Assembly: GCF_002443255.2 (NCBI RefSeq)
Contig: NW_019211458.1
Span: 21,065,643-21,129,642, forward strand
Source: Varroa destructor
Lineage: Eukaryota > Arthropoda > Arachnida > Mesostigmata > Varroidae
Direction of reading: 5' to 3'
DNA: 64,000 nt
Part shown: piece after piece, positions 1-13,069 of the stretch
Numbering within the stretch: position 1 is the stretch's first letter
How the letters are laid out: each line of letters starts with the position of its first letter
The notes under the pieces: model-generated
What the model was told of the DNA's origin: nothing
Databases searched by the model: none
The model's input: the letters and a program-made list of their open reading frames with translations, nothing else
Made by a program: the position numbers and the translations under genes

Positions 1-1297
1 TTGTTCGCATAATAACACCGAAGTAATCAATAGCAATGGGAACCATTGCCAGCCACAGATGGCAAATGGCACTAAGATCATGGGACTTGGACTGAAATAG
101 GGACATCCGAAGCAGCTTGATTTTGCAAGAGAGAAGAGGGCCGAGGAAACTTGACATGCGCGGGTTGGTTGTCAATCAAAACTCGACAACACTAACGGCG
201 GAGTGACGCCTTCAGAAATCGAATCGGGTACTCAATGAATTTGCTTGAAGGCGGTGCTTGACCTCGTTGTCCTAGTTGTCATGCGCCTACTAGTGTTTGC
301 AAGATACAGAGACGAACAGGGGGGCATGTGAAACGAAATGTTCAATGAACGAGCCAACCTACAGAAAGTATTTGCTCACTAACGTATTAAATACAATTAC
401 ATAAGATATCGTACATTATAGGGAAAATTTGTCCAACTACCTAAAGTGATATAGTCGAGACGGACGGTAGTAGAAAGGAGACTAACACCTAACCTTCGTA
501 ACAAGGACATTGCGATTCGGGCATAAGTTTTAGTGGACTAAGATCTATAATCGCATGTACCACCTAGTAGCATTACAGAAAAACATAGTTTCCGAGCCCT
601 GAAATTGGTGCTAACCAGAAAAGCACGCTTTTTGAATTTCTCACGGAGAGCGTCTTTCGCCCGATTCACTAACCGACATTTCGTTAAAGTGCGTCTCCGT
701 ACTACTGGTATGCTTCCAGTAGTACGCCGACATGCTAGAAACTCCTTCAACCGAACTTAGTCCTAGAAGAGAACTCCTCGGTTAGCCTTTTCGGCGGCCA
801 ATATTCGAACCGTAGATGTGCTAAATCCTTTGTAAGGATAGCTGTCTGTGTACCCATCGTAGTGTCCTGTTCCTCGTGATATCCTTCGACTCAACTGAAT
901 GGCCTTCTAGTTGACAAAATCGAGGCGGTGACATCCACGTGCTCGTAAATGAAAAAAAAAAACTATTTCGGTATCGCTTCATAGTAAATCGACAAACATC
1001 GGCAAGGGGGTACAGCAACAGTAAAAACAACCAAGTCAAGTTGCTTCGCACGAAGAACCGACAAGTAGCACTAATGGTATCTGCGGCGCTTCTAATGAAA
1101 CCTAAATAGCCGTTTATTTAATTATTTACAACCTCTGACATTGGCATTAACGAATCGAGCTAAACATATTCAACAAAGGTCGATAGCTGAACTCATCAAA
1201 AACCACCGATTCCGGTTAGCGCTTTCTCTCCTAACAGTTGTTCTCGTTTTATTTTTTTGTTTCCGGCGCCATTTGTTGTTTTTCGTGGCGATTTTAG
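1..1297 (+). other. hth: 3' part of an hth intron, no exon seen
   Basis: This stretch ends in a pyrimidine-rich run and the acceptor TTTTAG at 1292-1297, directly before the first recognisable hth exon. Reading frames here are short and show no resemblance to the MEIS (HM/PKNOX) N-terminal domain, so those exons should lie outside the window to the left. The frame open upstream of 1298 is hydrophobic and unlike any Meis protein, which is why the exon is started at 1298. Confidence 0.6.
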
Positions 1298-1446
1298 GCG
1301 ACGCTTCGATCGGCAGCGGCGACGGAACAGGCGAGGAGGACGAGGAGGACAGGAGCGGCGGCGGCAAGCGACGCCAAAAGAAAAGAGGTATCTTCCCCAA
1401 GGTGGCCACCAACATCATGCGTGCTTGGCTCTTCCAGCATCTCACC
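1298..1446 (+). CDS. hth: Homothorax/Meis TALE homeobox protein, exon with acidic linker and homeodomain helix 1
   Basis: Hth/Meis proteins are TALE homeodomain transcription factors that bind DNA with Exd/Pbx and Hox partners and hold Exd in the nucleus. This 149-nt exon starts in phase 1 after the acceptor at 1296-1297 and ends in phase 0 at ACC|GTACGT. It encodes a Ser/Gly/acidic linker ([17 protein letters not shown]), a basic stretch [10 protein letters not shown] that is the N-terminal arm and a likely nuclear localisation signal, and then [20 protein letters not shown], the helix 1 region of a Meis-type homeodomain. That block is essentially identical across animal Meis/Hth proteins, so the family call is very secure. 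Upstream coding exons are off the window, so the gene is partial at its 5' side. The exact 5' edge at 1298 is inferred from the acceptor and from where conservation begins. Confidence 0.95.
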
Positions 1447-1507
1447 GTACGTCCTACCTCATATTAAGGCTAATTTCTCTTTCTCTCCCCCCCTCTCTCA
1501 ATCTCTC

Positions 1508-1523
1508 ATATATATATATATAT
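1508..1523. repeat. (AT)8 microsatellite
   Basis: Uninterrupted AT dinucleotide run in the first hth intron of this window. Confidence 0.9.
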
Positions 1524-1610
1524 GACTGAATATATGTGCATATTATTTACCTTCATTATAGTGTGCTGTTAGACTGCGCCCTATATGGCTACACGGCCGT
1601 TGTGGGAGGT

Positions 1611-1616
1611 AATAAA
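1611..1616 (+). terminator. Candidate intronic polyadenylation signal
   Basis: Canonical AATAAA, 144 nt after the read-through stop at 1465-1467 and followed by a T/GT-rich stretch around 1660-1690. It could support a transcript ending inside the homeodomain. A hexamer in AT-rich DNA can also arise by chance. Confidence 0.3.
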
Positions 1617-1839
1617 TGATCTCAGCGTTTCTTAGCTATAACAGTTGCTAGACATGGTTACATCTTGGTCTTCAAGAAGTACGTCGTATGTATTATGAAG
1701 CGCAAGTCAAAATCCGTATATATTTATACCTTATTGGTTGGTGAGGTAGAAATGTGATTGATAAAAGGATATGTGAATTAGCTAAGCCAAGTAGGCCTGA
1801 TTATATCTGATTGCATTTTTGTTTCGTTTTGATTTTCAG

Positions 1840-1916
1840 CACCCCTACCCCAGTGAGGACCAGAAGAAACAACTGGCCCAGGATACCGGCCTGACCATCC
1901 TGCAGGTCAACAACTG
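1840..1916 (+). CDS. hth: Homothorax/Meis TALE homeobox protein, exon with TALE loop and helix 2/3
   Basis: This 77-nt exon begins right after TTTTCAG and ends in phase 2 at TG|GTTAGT. It encodes [18 protein letters not shown] followed by TILQVNN and two bases of the Trp codon. HPYP carries the Pro-Tyr-Pro insertion between helices 1 and 2 that defines TALE homeodomains. The rest is helix 2 and the turn into recognition helix 3. The Trp codon (homeodomain position 48) is completed by the first base of the next exon, which fixes both splice sites. Skipping the donor would give ten residues and a TAG at 1945-1947. Confidence 0.96.
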
Positions 1917-4900
1917 GTTAGTAGTCATTGTACAGAACGCATCCTAGTATCCCGTCTTATAGCACTCTCCTATTGCTTATGGACAAAGGAAAGCAGACTC
2001 GTCAAATGTTCTTATTTCACTTGCCGTATCCTGCAAAGCGAGCGACGTTCAGGAGTTCACAATGATTTTCCTTTTTTTGGAAGCTCTCTGTGTTTTATCA
2101 TAGGCAAACTGCAATATACACATACGTTTATCATTGTCCTTTTCTCAGGAAAATCAAACGAGGATCTGGCATTTGTCTTTTACCTTAAGATTAGTTCGTA
2201 TCTATCACTGACTACATATTAGCCTTCTGCGTAACTCTAGCATACTAGCAATAATAAATATCGTATTAGTATTATTAGTATATATCCGCTTAACCTAATT
2301 CGTTCAACGCAGTAAGGCTCCAAAGCTGGTCTAAGTACTTAGCCGTTGCCACTGTTCATGATTCAGACGATCTGAATAGCATGTGCGTTTGATAGTATTG
2401 CCAAGAAAAGAAGCTAAGCAACGATATTGTAGTCTGATAAGCTCAGAGGCGTCAATTACTGCTAAACCAATCTATACGACACCAGCTGGCCGACAACTCT
2501 GTTCTTGTCCTATCTTTTTTCTGATTTCGTTGTATTTTCGAAATACGTTTTGGATGCCGAGCGCATTCGAACGTTGCCGGTGGATGCTCCATGGTCGTCC
2601 AACGCCACCCTCATAGTCAACCCCTGACGCTAGCCGTTGATATGGAAACCAAAAAAATTGCCCTTGCATGTACACGCACCCATAAGCTTATAGCCTGGAA
2701 GTGACAATGCACAAAAAACGAACCGCTATGTTGGGCTACAAGGGAAGCGCTCCGTACGAGACGGGCGCTTACTCTTCCTCCACAGATTTTTCTCGAATCG
2801 CTCGCACTTAATGAGACCAGATGTTCATTCAGGGCTAGTTCGAGCATGCAGGTGGAGGCGGCAACAGCATTCGACTGTGGCTACTAACCTGACAAGGTAG
2901 CACTGCCAAGAGGATTTAGCTGGTAAGGCAAAGCAACGCCGAAAAGCGAAAAGCCTCTGAAGGGGAAGGGACTGAAAATGGAACTAAGCTATATACTATA
3001 GCTTGCTTTGGGGCGTAAGCTCGTAGAAAAAGCTGGGCGACATTTTTGATACACTTCGAAGATATCGGGTAGGAGTCGAAGTGGCTGGGGGTGGACTAGA
3101 TGAGACAACAGCTTATTTTGACTAAACTTTCTATGTCCTATGGTTCAGCTGGTGAGCAGCGTAGTCGCAGCGTTGTTAGAAGAAGGAAGGGATCGTCGGA
3201 GCGTTTCAAGGCGCTGCAGATGTTTGGTCGAGGGCAGCGGCAAATAATGGCCGAAGCGATGGAGCCAGCAGTCATACACATCTGTGACCACTAACTCGGG
3301 AATTCAGAGGGTGGTCCAAGAAACATTACACAGAACGTCCCTTATAGAATCAGAGAATCAAGGAGAACGAGGAGATATTACAGTGTTCCGATGCGGACGC
3401 TGCTTGGTCGTCACTAGCCGCGCGATCGCTAGCCGAGATACGACAGCAACACCAGCGGATGGTTCCTGCTGGGAGGCAGTGGCTGACTTTTGACAACAGA
3501 GCGAACGTAAATGGGATAGGCGGTATATTTGTGCGGTTCTTCATGCTGTACTAGCTATTCAGACTGGTAGCGTTTTCGTTTCTACAAAAGGGCGCCACTG
3601 CCGAACTGCTTACTGGTATCCGCATACTGCGCTATGGAGGGTTGTATCTCGCACATCTACCCCCGGGAGAGGGAAACGGTGTCATTCGGACGCAGCAGTT
3701 GCTGCCCGTTGAATTCATACATTTGACAGGTTGACAACGTAATACGGGCTGGATGCAACAAGGTTACCGTTTGTCGGCCGTGTTTACGCAATTTATAGCT
3801 GCACCCAGAGAGCAGCCCCATGCTTTCCGTGAGTAGTTCATGTTGACTGCCACGATCGCTGTTGTTTTCAATATTTGACGTTCACTTGCAGTTGCCTCGT
3901 CGGTAGATTTTGCCAGACTCGAGGCACATTTGTTCGAACTACTGTCGAATGTGGGAGCTGTCAAAAGCGTTGCTATGCTTTAGAAAGCACATGCGCGCTA
4001 GAATGACGGGCTGAAATTGGACGAATAAACCCGTTACACAGCCATAACGGATCACGAACGGCTGTGCTTGATATGTCCTGTTGTTACACTCGGGATTTTC
4101 GCTCGCTCCATTCATTTTTGACTGGTGATATTTTTGTCAATACAGATCAATAAAATATATATTTATATAAATCAATTATCTTACAATGAAGTAGACTTCA
4201 TTTAATGCCGTTCTCAAGATAATGGATAATGTTTACCGGTACTTAGTAGTATCCTAGCTGCTAGCCGCTGCAAACTGCGTGTCAAGTTGTGAGTTCGTTT
4301 TTCGGCCATACTCGAAGTTCGAATAGGTGCATTTTATCAACTACTCAACTACTACATTGCATCCATTTCAAAACCCATCGATGAATGGCATCGGAGTACG
4401 TGGAATGAGACCTGGGGCCATATCGAGCCTGAATCTCCATCTACTATTAGACTTTCCCCAGTGATATCCACTTACTTGGCAATAATCACATTTCAACCAT
4501 TAGCATTACCGTGGATGTCACTCGGCCATTTGAGCAGGCGTATCTAGAGCCCAGGTTAGGGGCGCTCGTACCGCTATAGACCATCGTGGGACGGGGTTTA
4601 AGCAAGTGTACTCGCCCATAGATTCGTCATCTCGTTTCAGCTATACATACAAATCTTTCTACCTGTATGCTATTGTACGAAGTGGCTGCTGTAGCACTCG
4701 TGCCGCGGGCAACGGAGCTCTCTGTTTCGGCCTTTCGAGCCTGCCCTTGTTAGTGTCTCCGAGCGATTCACGGACGTCGTAGCGATGATATCACGCTGCA
4801 GCTAGACTGACATCTACACCAACAGCAGCAACTTCCAAATCAAGTTAGCAAATAACAGAGTCAACTTGAAGACGTTCTGGAGTCGCCACCCAGATTTTTC

Positions 4901-7900
4901 TCGGAGCTAACATACAGCAGAAAAGAATTCAAGCGACCAGTGTTGTAATATCGCTATAGTTAGACGTTTAAAGTTCATCGTCGTTATTGGTGATGCGTCA
5001 GCCTTTATTTTCCTATGCCTGCTTCTCAGTGAACTCTACGGTGGTACGCTGCATATTTCGGAGGACAGCTCGCACGGGTCATTGTGCCAATTTTACCTTG
5101 TTGCGAACAACGGGATGCGCGAATCACGAGTTCGCCCAAAGCCGAGACCGAGAAACGTACAGCCACTGCCTGTGTGGCTTTCACAATCCAACGAAATTTG
5201 AAGTGGCAGTGGCACTCGTAGCGGTGACTTTGCTATGTCGGAGCGTATTGAGCGTTGTCTACCCAGCGCAATCTCAATAGACGTGTAAGCCCGTATCAAA
5301 ATAGGGTGCGTATATAGGCGCGGAATCCAATCATATCTCTTGAATACATTACGACACGGCAGCAGCGTCAGCCGCGCGCATTATACTGGCTAATGTCATT
5401 GAGTGCATACTTCAGCCTCTAGCACTGGAGTCCACTAAAGATCTTCTCGGGCTGGCTGGCTGACTGCCCCTGAGCGGTGAAGCGTTCCGTTCCTACATCG
5501 CTAGGTGCGGTGAAGACCGAGCGAAAATGGTCTCTTCGGCTTCGTTTCTTCCTATTTTTTTTTTAGAGAAGAATGAGACTATATATCGGGAGGGCGAGGG
5601 AACAGAGGATGGGATGCGAATGGAAGAAGGCTGAGTGAATGATCTAGTGAGAGTGCCTCACTAGAGAGGAGCGCGTCCTAAGAACTATAGGTAGGAGGTG
5701 CGTACAGCTGCGTAGAGCTCTGGTAGCATAGCGGACGCGTTCAAAGTCTCCAGCATTCCGCTGTGTAAGCCTGCCCCAGTGGTCGGCTACCGCCTGCCTG
5801 TGTTTACTTGTAGGATTCTGGGGTGAAAAAGAAAGCTAAAGCTTCGTGTGCGTCGGAGGGCTAAGTCGACTGTGCTTTGGATACAAGAGGTAATCGTTAG
5901 CGAGGAGCTGTGAAAGCAGTGGCGGCAAACGTATCTGAGACCAACGGTTAGTGCGGTGTAAGGATCGGACAACTTGGGAGTGACTGACTGTAAATAACCA
6001 TAGCGGTAGTACTAGTAGTAACAGCGGTGGCCAGCTGGGCAACGCTGGAAGCAAAAGTCACTTCAGAGATCTCATTATAGCTGCCCTACGCCGCTAGACA
6101 GCGCTGTTGTCGTTTTGAGCTTTTCAGGTTTGAAGGGAAAGTCATCTAAAGAAGTAAAGTAGGTGCTCTTACAGGCGCCTAGAACTGGCGGACTATAGGA
6201 CATCTTGCTTACGAAACTAGTGAGAAGAACAAGTAAGTACGCTACAGCGGGTGCACGAACAGTACCGCTAACGAGGTGCGAGTGAAGATCAGGTGGTAGC
6301 ATTCACTGAGCAGGACGAAATCCGGTTAACAGCGCTGTTGCAGCTGTGTTTGGACATCGGGACGGAGTGTGGGCGCCTAAAATCTTGAGTCTAAACTGGT
6401 CTAAAAGAGAAAAACGATGACCAGGTCGCAAAACGAACCACTTTCTAATAAATACGTGTTAAGAGGCAGGAAGGTAGATTTGTTGCGTGTAGACGAAAAG
6501 GAACAGCCAGCCCAATGGACGCTTTCGAACATCGTTCGTATTGTATTATTGACTGAGGTTTATTTAAGAGATGGTTAATGATACCGTCCTTTGCATCTCT
6601 TGCGAAGTATAGTGAGATTTGTGCAATTATCGCGCCATGTATTAGCTTCTACAGAAAAACCGATCCCTGGATATCGATTTAATCATGCATGACGCGCGTA
6701 AGCCAGTAGTGACTTGATAAAGCCAGTTAGTTATATCTTATTCTGCTAAGCACTAACAAGATAAAGTTACGCCAATATTGGCCTTTATAGCTGTACATGT
6801 TTTACATTAGACTGGGTGGAAACGAGCTGGGCTAGATAGATTTCAATGAGTATGCCACTAAGTAAGGTTTTTGCTGGAAACAAACAATTAAGCCTCATAG
6901 CGGTTGCTTTGGTCTGCTAAGACGCATTACTTTAACTCCTGTAGCCGGCCATCTCATCTCATCTCTGTCCTTACTTCAATAAGAACCGGCGGTATTATGA
7001 GTCATTTCATAGTAGCTGAAGAACATGCCTTATCAGGGTGTAAATAAACTGGAAGATTTTTGGCAAGCAAAAGGCATTAGAATCGAAAAAGTCACTATAG
7101 ATCTTAGAGGTAGCCAACTGATGCTCTTACCCGACGGGAATTACGCTGAAAATACACGATTAAGTAACAGCGAATAGGTGAGTTTCATTATGACTGTTTC
7201 AAGATGTAGTTTTGAAACCGGCTGGCCGAACAGCGTAATCGTAGCGGGGAGCCAGGTTTCCCAGTGAATCTGAATGTGCTCGCATAACTTCGCTAGGAAA
7301 TAACAGGCTTTAGGGTGTGAGCTCACAAGTGTTGATGTTTCGCTTGATGTCTTTACAGCGTATGCGCTCCTTATGGAACTGTGTAAACAATGCACGCCAA
7401 GCTAACTCAACATATCGTTACAAAGAGAGGAAAAGTTATGTTGAAACCATCTATAGAATTGATATGGTCGCGCTCATCGTAGCACAGAGATAAACATGCG
7501 TTGGGCTGTCCAGTAAATTTTTCAGATATTTACTAGATCCAACCTGCACAGATTCGCGTGCACGATCTTCGTAGGGCCGAATCCTTTAATATATTATAGA
7601 ATTTGAACTACCGTCGTTCGATATCCCATGTTTACGACCACAGCCTTATTGTACAACTCGGCTTCATTTGATCGAACAGCTCTAAAATGGAGCTGACTCA
7701 TTACCCCCGACATTTATGCTTCGACCCACTACTGTAATGTAACCGGGTAAGCCTTTTCCTGCCTCCTTATCCAGACCTACTTACCAATGAATCGGTGTGT
7801 GCCATCCGCCATAACACAAACCAAAGCCAAGCATAGCGTCGACATTGTCTTCTGCCTAATGACTTTTCCCTGTACGTGTCGCTGTATCACGACACAGTAG

Positions 7901-10900
7901 CTTCTTGTCATAACAGCCGTCTTGGTTTACTGACTATCTGATTTGGTTGTTTTCCTCCCCATGCCGTTGGCAGGATCATTGACTTGGAAGCTTGTGAATG
8001 TTAGTGGATGTTTCGTACTTCTTTACTCGTCAAAGCTGCACTGCTGGGTTTGTGGGACGCTCGCGCGAACTAGTGCATCGGGGTCTTTCCATCTCGTTCC
8101 TCGTTTCTTCGTTTGGTTCGCTGCATTATAACTTCTTCTTCTCTACATACTAAAGGCATGGGACTAATGCTCACCTCCGGGGGTGGTCTTTCGGGTCGCC
8201 ATTACGGTACTGCTAGTGGATAAAAGGGTGCATTAAGTTAAATAGAAGTGACACCTCTTCCGCAGTAGGGGCAGCACCAGTAGCAAGACGGGGTGCAGCA
8301 CAATAGTTACGTAGTTTTATGCGAACGGTATAAATATTTGAAGTATCTAAGCGAGACTTGTGCTTCCTAACGACAGTCCCTGTGCTCGCTTGTGGGCAGT
8401 ACCTCCGTTAGTACTGCCTGGACATCTAACAGCCTAGGCCGTGCCCACAGCAGCATCCGCCATATTGGCAGCTTATCCAGTTGTTCGACAGCTGTGTAAT
8501 GTGTGGGGCAAAAACAGGGTGGCTGCACAACTGCCAAAGAATTTCACTAATGAATGACAGAGATAGAGAAAAAGAAGATACGTCACATAGAAAAGGAGGA
8601 CGATTAGAAAAGAGGTTGGACAGTGAGCACAGAGCCATGAACGGTGAAGTTACTTGCTAGGTATTTGCCTCATTATAAACAAGATCCGTCGCTGGCGTGA
8701 CGGTAGGCAGGAACCTGGTTTTCAGCTGGAAAAGACAGTATTTGTGGATTTGTGCCCTGGATCTCCGCACACACATGTTGTATATGCGACCAGACGCGTA
8801 AATAAACTACACAAGATTACACAAACGTTTCGTTTCCTGTATAGGACCTTCAGACGCTATTTAGTGTGTTCGAATTTTGAATTCGACCGCAGCTACACCA
8901 AAATTAGAATAACTGTCAACGGATTCATCCCAATCTAAATATGGCACAGTTTATTTTTCAAGTTGTTTTTCCAGCAGTCAATAGACAACAATCTACGTAG
9001 ATGATTTCGTCGGTGTAGCTACGCTAGCAAATGCAATGCACATTACTCTATTTAATCCAACAATTGATCCTTTGCTCGAATAACGGATTACGGGACATTG
9101 TGAGAGCGACTATGGGTCGCGGCTATCGCGTTGCAAGCCGCGTAAAGTCAAAGAGAAGGGTGACTCGGGTTTTTTGTTGGCAAGGTAGATATAGCTTTAT
9201 TGTGTGACGGCTTCGTGTGCGCGGTATACTTCAGTCTAAACATAGATTCGCCTGCGCGAGCATATCAGGAGTCGATCGTGGGCGACGTAGGTGTTTTGGT
9301 ATTTAGTTGCAAATCCGGCCTATAAATCTCCTTGCTGTTGGCCAGTTTTGGTCGGTGTGACAATGAAATAGCAGAGCAAAGTGCGTCTGTAGTAGGTTAC
9401 AGTATACAGAGACAGAAAGGCAAGGGCAGGATCGATCGATCGCTCGGTAGGTCCCTCACTGCCTGCTGGCCTGCCTAGCTGTCCGTTGGTGACCAGAGGA
9501 GCGCGACGCCTCCCATGGGAGCCATATATAAGGATCAAGGAAGCCCAACGAGACAACCAGTATTCCCGGTGCCCACTTGCTTTCATTCGGCGTTACCCAA
9601 GTAATGCGGTTCGAGTAGTTCTTTCTGTCCTAGCGGCCGGCCCAACCGGTGTCAGGCACGACTACTCGGCGTTAGATTCACGCACACTCACTGATAGACA
9701 TTTACGCAAAGTCATATAGCGACAGCAAACGCCAGCTTCTTTCCTTCATCGGATCAGAGATCACATGATAGAACGAGCACAATATCGAAGTAACCCACAC
9801 TTCAATCACTTTACAGTAAGTAAAGGGCACATAAATGCATGCAGAGTCAATGTGCATGGCTGTAATAGTTAGTCTGATTCTAGGGAGCCACTCAAATTAC
9901 TTGGTAAAGGTATCTGAGTTTAGCCAATTTGCCTACGGGGGTGATTTGAAACTTAAGTGAAAATAAAAAAGGCGATGCCGTTGAGGGAATAGTATTACGG
10001 AGGTAGAAGAAGGAGCTTTAGTAATGTATCCCGGTCCAATGAAGCCACCAACAGTGTTCTCACTTACCAATACGTTGGCTGTCGCGAGCCCCAAAAGTGA
10101 AGTAGAGAAAGCGGTAATGTTACCGACACAAAGTTGCTTATGACGGAAGGGGACGAGGTCTACAACCGACGACGGAGTGAAGCGAACGCTTCCGAAAATA
10201 TAGATGTAGATATAGCTGCGCATCCTGAATAGAGAGAAATAGAAAGAGAGGTTCTATTGCAGTACTTCGATGTTTTTTTTGCCAGCTAGGATATCGCTTC
10301 ACCTCTGCCACTCTCACCATAACCAACAATGTTGGCGCCGCTAAAGGTGGAGACAATTTTTTTCGAACTAATACTAAAAAGGAAGTCTCTTCTTTTTTCT
10401 CGAGTTCAAAGCCCTCGTCTGCAGACACTACGTCAAACAGTGCAGTGAATATGCATGTTTATACAAGTCATCGGGTAAGAAGTTCGATTAAGCATTACAT
10501 TGGTATGTAAACCTATACTATCGGACGCTCAATTGTGTCTTTGGTAATACCTATAGGATGAATGATATGTCTCAAATCCATAGATATCTGTTGGGTCGTC
10601 GCTAGCCATTAGTGCACCTATCTATTCTGACCTAACATCATAATAGGTCACTTGTACCAGGTAATATCCTGCATACGTACTATTTGTCGTATTGGTCTGC
10701 ATCTGTAAACTTCTCCCACTCATATGCACTTACGATAGCCACATTTGTCCTATCCCAAACTGAACAAATATCATACAAATTCGTTTTCAGCTAGCATAAC
10801 CCTGGCACTTTGTTGACAGTTTTCCTTGCGCTTCAACGTTTACTAGATGCGCCATGCCCTGCCACCACGTCAACGAAATCTATTTACATTCGATCCTTTT

Positions 10901-11756
10901 CTACTTGCCCTTCGCTGATTTCTGCCTAAAATGATATCGTGATATCTGTACACATTTGTACGTGGATATGTGTATACACAAATATTTTCTGTGTTCCCAG
11001 TAAGCGTAGTCTAATGTTTTATGACTCCTTAGCTATTACAGGTCTCTTCGCTGTCAGGTATGATATCACATAGCATTCAAAGTGTCCTTTAGCTGTTGCT
11101 GAGGCGGCCGCCACCATCGCCGCCTCGATTGTCGCTATAGTTCAGCGTACTCGTTTTCTCGTAGATCTCTCTTTGCTGCTTCGGGTCGTTGTTTCGATTC
11201 CACCTATAGTGAAATACAGACTTCAATTGTTGTTGTCCTATGACTATGGCTACTGATAGGTCTGTTGCAGTTTCTACGGAGACACTCTACGTTAGGCCGG
11301 TGGTGTGAAGGACCACCGAACGGCAAATAGTCACCGAACAAAGCCTGGTTGACACGTTGTACGACGGACGCTATGCCAGGAAGAAGCTGGCCAGAAGCGG
11401 CCCACCATGTAATCCGCGCCTGCCATAGACCGAAATACGGGCTGGCGAGCAAACTGCGGAAGCCAGCAGAGATGGCCGCGCTTTACGAGCTGTTGTTTTT
11501 TTTGTCGTATTGTCTTTGTTTTATGACAAGCACATTCGTTACGGGAAAGTGCGATAGCAATTGGCCGATAGGCAACGAGAATCAAGACACGCTTCGGTTC
11601 TACCGACCACCGGGTCTTCAACAACCTAGCTAGTAGAGACGATGCTTTCGCGCGCTAACAAGGTGCTCTACAGCTAGCGGTGGCCAAACACTTTCTTATA
11701 AACAGCGCAACGACAGAGAGTAACTAAAAGCGATGCGTAAACACTTGGGATGAAGC

Positions 11757-11783
11757 GAGAGAGAGAGAGAGAGAGAGAGAGAG
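11757..11783. repeat. (GA)n microsatellite
   Basis: About 13 uninterrupted GA units inside the large hth intron. Such tracts can bind GAGA-type factors in insects, but this is most simply a microsatellite. Confidence 0.9.
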
Positions 11784-12246
11784 CAAGGGAAACAGAGCAG
11801 ATGAGGGAAAAAGCAAGTTTATTTACTCTTAATTGAGCTCGGCTTCTTTTTATTTAACGACTGACTGGCTGGCTGTAGTGGGTCGCTCTGATAATATACA
11901 GAACGGTGGGCTAACTCGAAGGCGAATGAGAATGTCGTTAAGAAGTGACCATCATGTGCAGTATAGGCTAGTGTTCGGCCGCAGACATGCTTGTCAAAAG
12001 GTCATGGGAACAATTAATTCATTTAGATAGTCTGACATCGCAGAAGTTACCGCATGCTCATGCAATATGCGGGTTGAGTCATGAAGTCACAGAGTGCAAA
12101 TAGGGGGTGCGAAATGGGGGCGCACATAAGAGTCTGCCTGTTTCATACTTAGTGGAAAGAATTACGCAAATAGACCTGTTCACCTATATCGATAAATATA
12201 TTATTGCCTATGTTATAGCCACCGAGGCTTTACAGAACCATTAGAA

Positions 12247-12272
12247 TTTTTTTTTTTTTGGGGGGGGGGGGG
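12247..12272. repeat. T13-G13 homopolymer junction
   Basis: Thirteen T directly followed by thirteen G in the large hth intron. The lengths are likely unreliable because homopolymers are error-prone in sequencing. Confidence 0.85.
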
Positions 12273-13052
12273 TGCTTGGCTGATTTAGTCGGATTACAGG
12301 AGGGACCCCGCATTTTCTCCGTGGGGTGATCACAAGAAACGTGATATCGTTGCCGAGCTTTCAGCGAGTTGTTAATGGACAATCGGCCAAACTGTTTCGT
12401 AAGACCAATAATGCCTGTAGCCGAACACGAATATATCTATTAATTACTGAATGAATTGGTGGCCCGTTTCTTTTATGAAAGATTACTACCAGGTTGATTG
12501 ATTATCCCTTCGTCATCAGTTCTTTGTACCTTAATGTATGCCGCGCACTTCAGTGTATGGACGCTTGGCTGTGTTTATTGATGTGTGGAACCCGGGCCGC
12601 TATGCAGTCAGAAGCTTCGTCCAGGCTTTCGAGCTGCAAAGCCGCTTAGATTCGTTAGGCTGCAGTGGACGTTGACTCAAAGGGATCTGTCCAATTACAG
12701 CGCCCCTACACTTTGAAGAGTCACAGCCCCTTGCGATCGCCTAGGAACAAGTCAAATGAAATCCCGCGCTAGTTCGTGCTCTGTCAAAAATTTTTATCTG
12801 CTAGTAGCAAAGGTAGACGTAAGGAGACGCGTACGCTCCGCATTATGCCACCCTCGTTTATGCTGTTCATCACCGTCCTCATCCCTGGTGACGCGAGTAT
12901 ATTATCTTTTTCGTACATATATATACACGAGTAGAATTACACGTGCTCTGACCTAGTAACTTAGCGGACTACCATAAGTTCCGTCATTGTTCACGTACGT
13001 ATCATAAATGACGCAGCATTTCCTTAATATTTATCTGGTATCGGTCTGTCTA

Positions 13053-13069
13053 TCTCTCTCTCTCTCTCT
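13053..13069 (+). repeat. (TC)n tract forming the polypyrimidine tract of the last hth acceptor
   Basis: A TC dinucleotide run (preceded by CTGTCTA) ends four bases before the splice junction ATAG|G at 13073. It therefore serves as the polypyrimidine tract for the terminal coding exon. Confidence 0.85.

Larger units (their letters stand above)
1447..1839 (+). other. hth: hth intron within the homeodomain (393 bp)
   Basis: Bounded by donor GTACGT at 1447 and acceptor TTTTCAG at 1833-1839, with a T-rich tract before the acceptor. The intron is phase 0 between the Thr of QHLT and the His of HPYP, just before the three-residue TALE insertion. It contains a TA-type microsatellite at 1508-1523 and an AATAAA hexamer at 1611-1616. 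If the donor is skipped, the frame adds six residues (VRPTSY) and stops at TAA 1465-1467. Confidence 0.9.

Noticed and set aside
1141..1297. Upstream continuation of the hth frame with a hydrophobic segment that could look like a membrane helix
   Set aside because: It is intron sequence: Meis/Hth proteins have no membrane segment, and a good acceptor at 1297 sits exactly where conservation starts.
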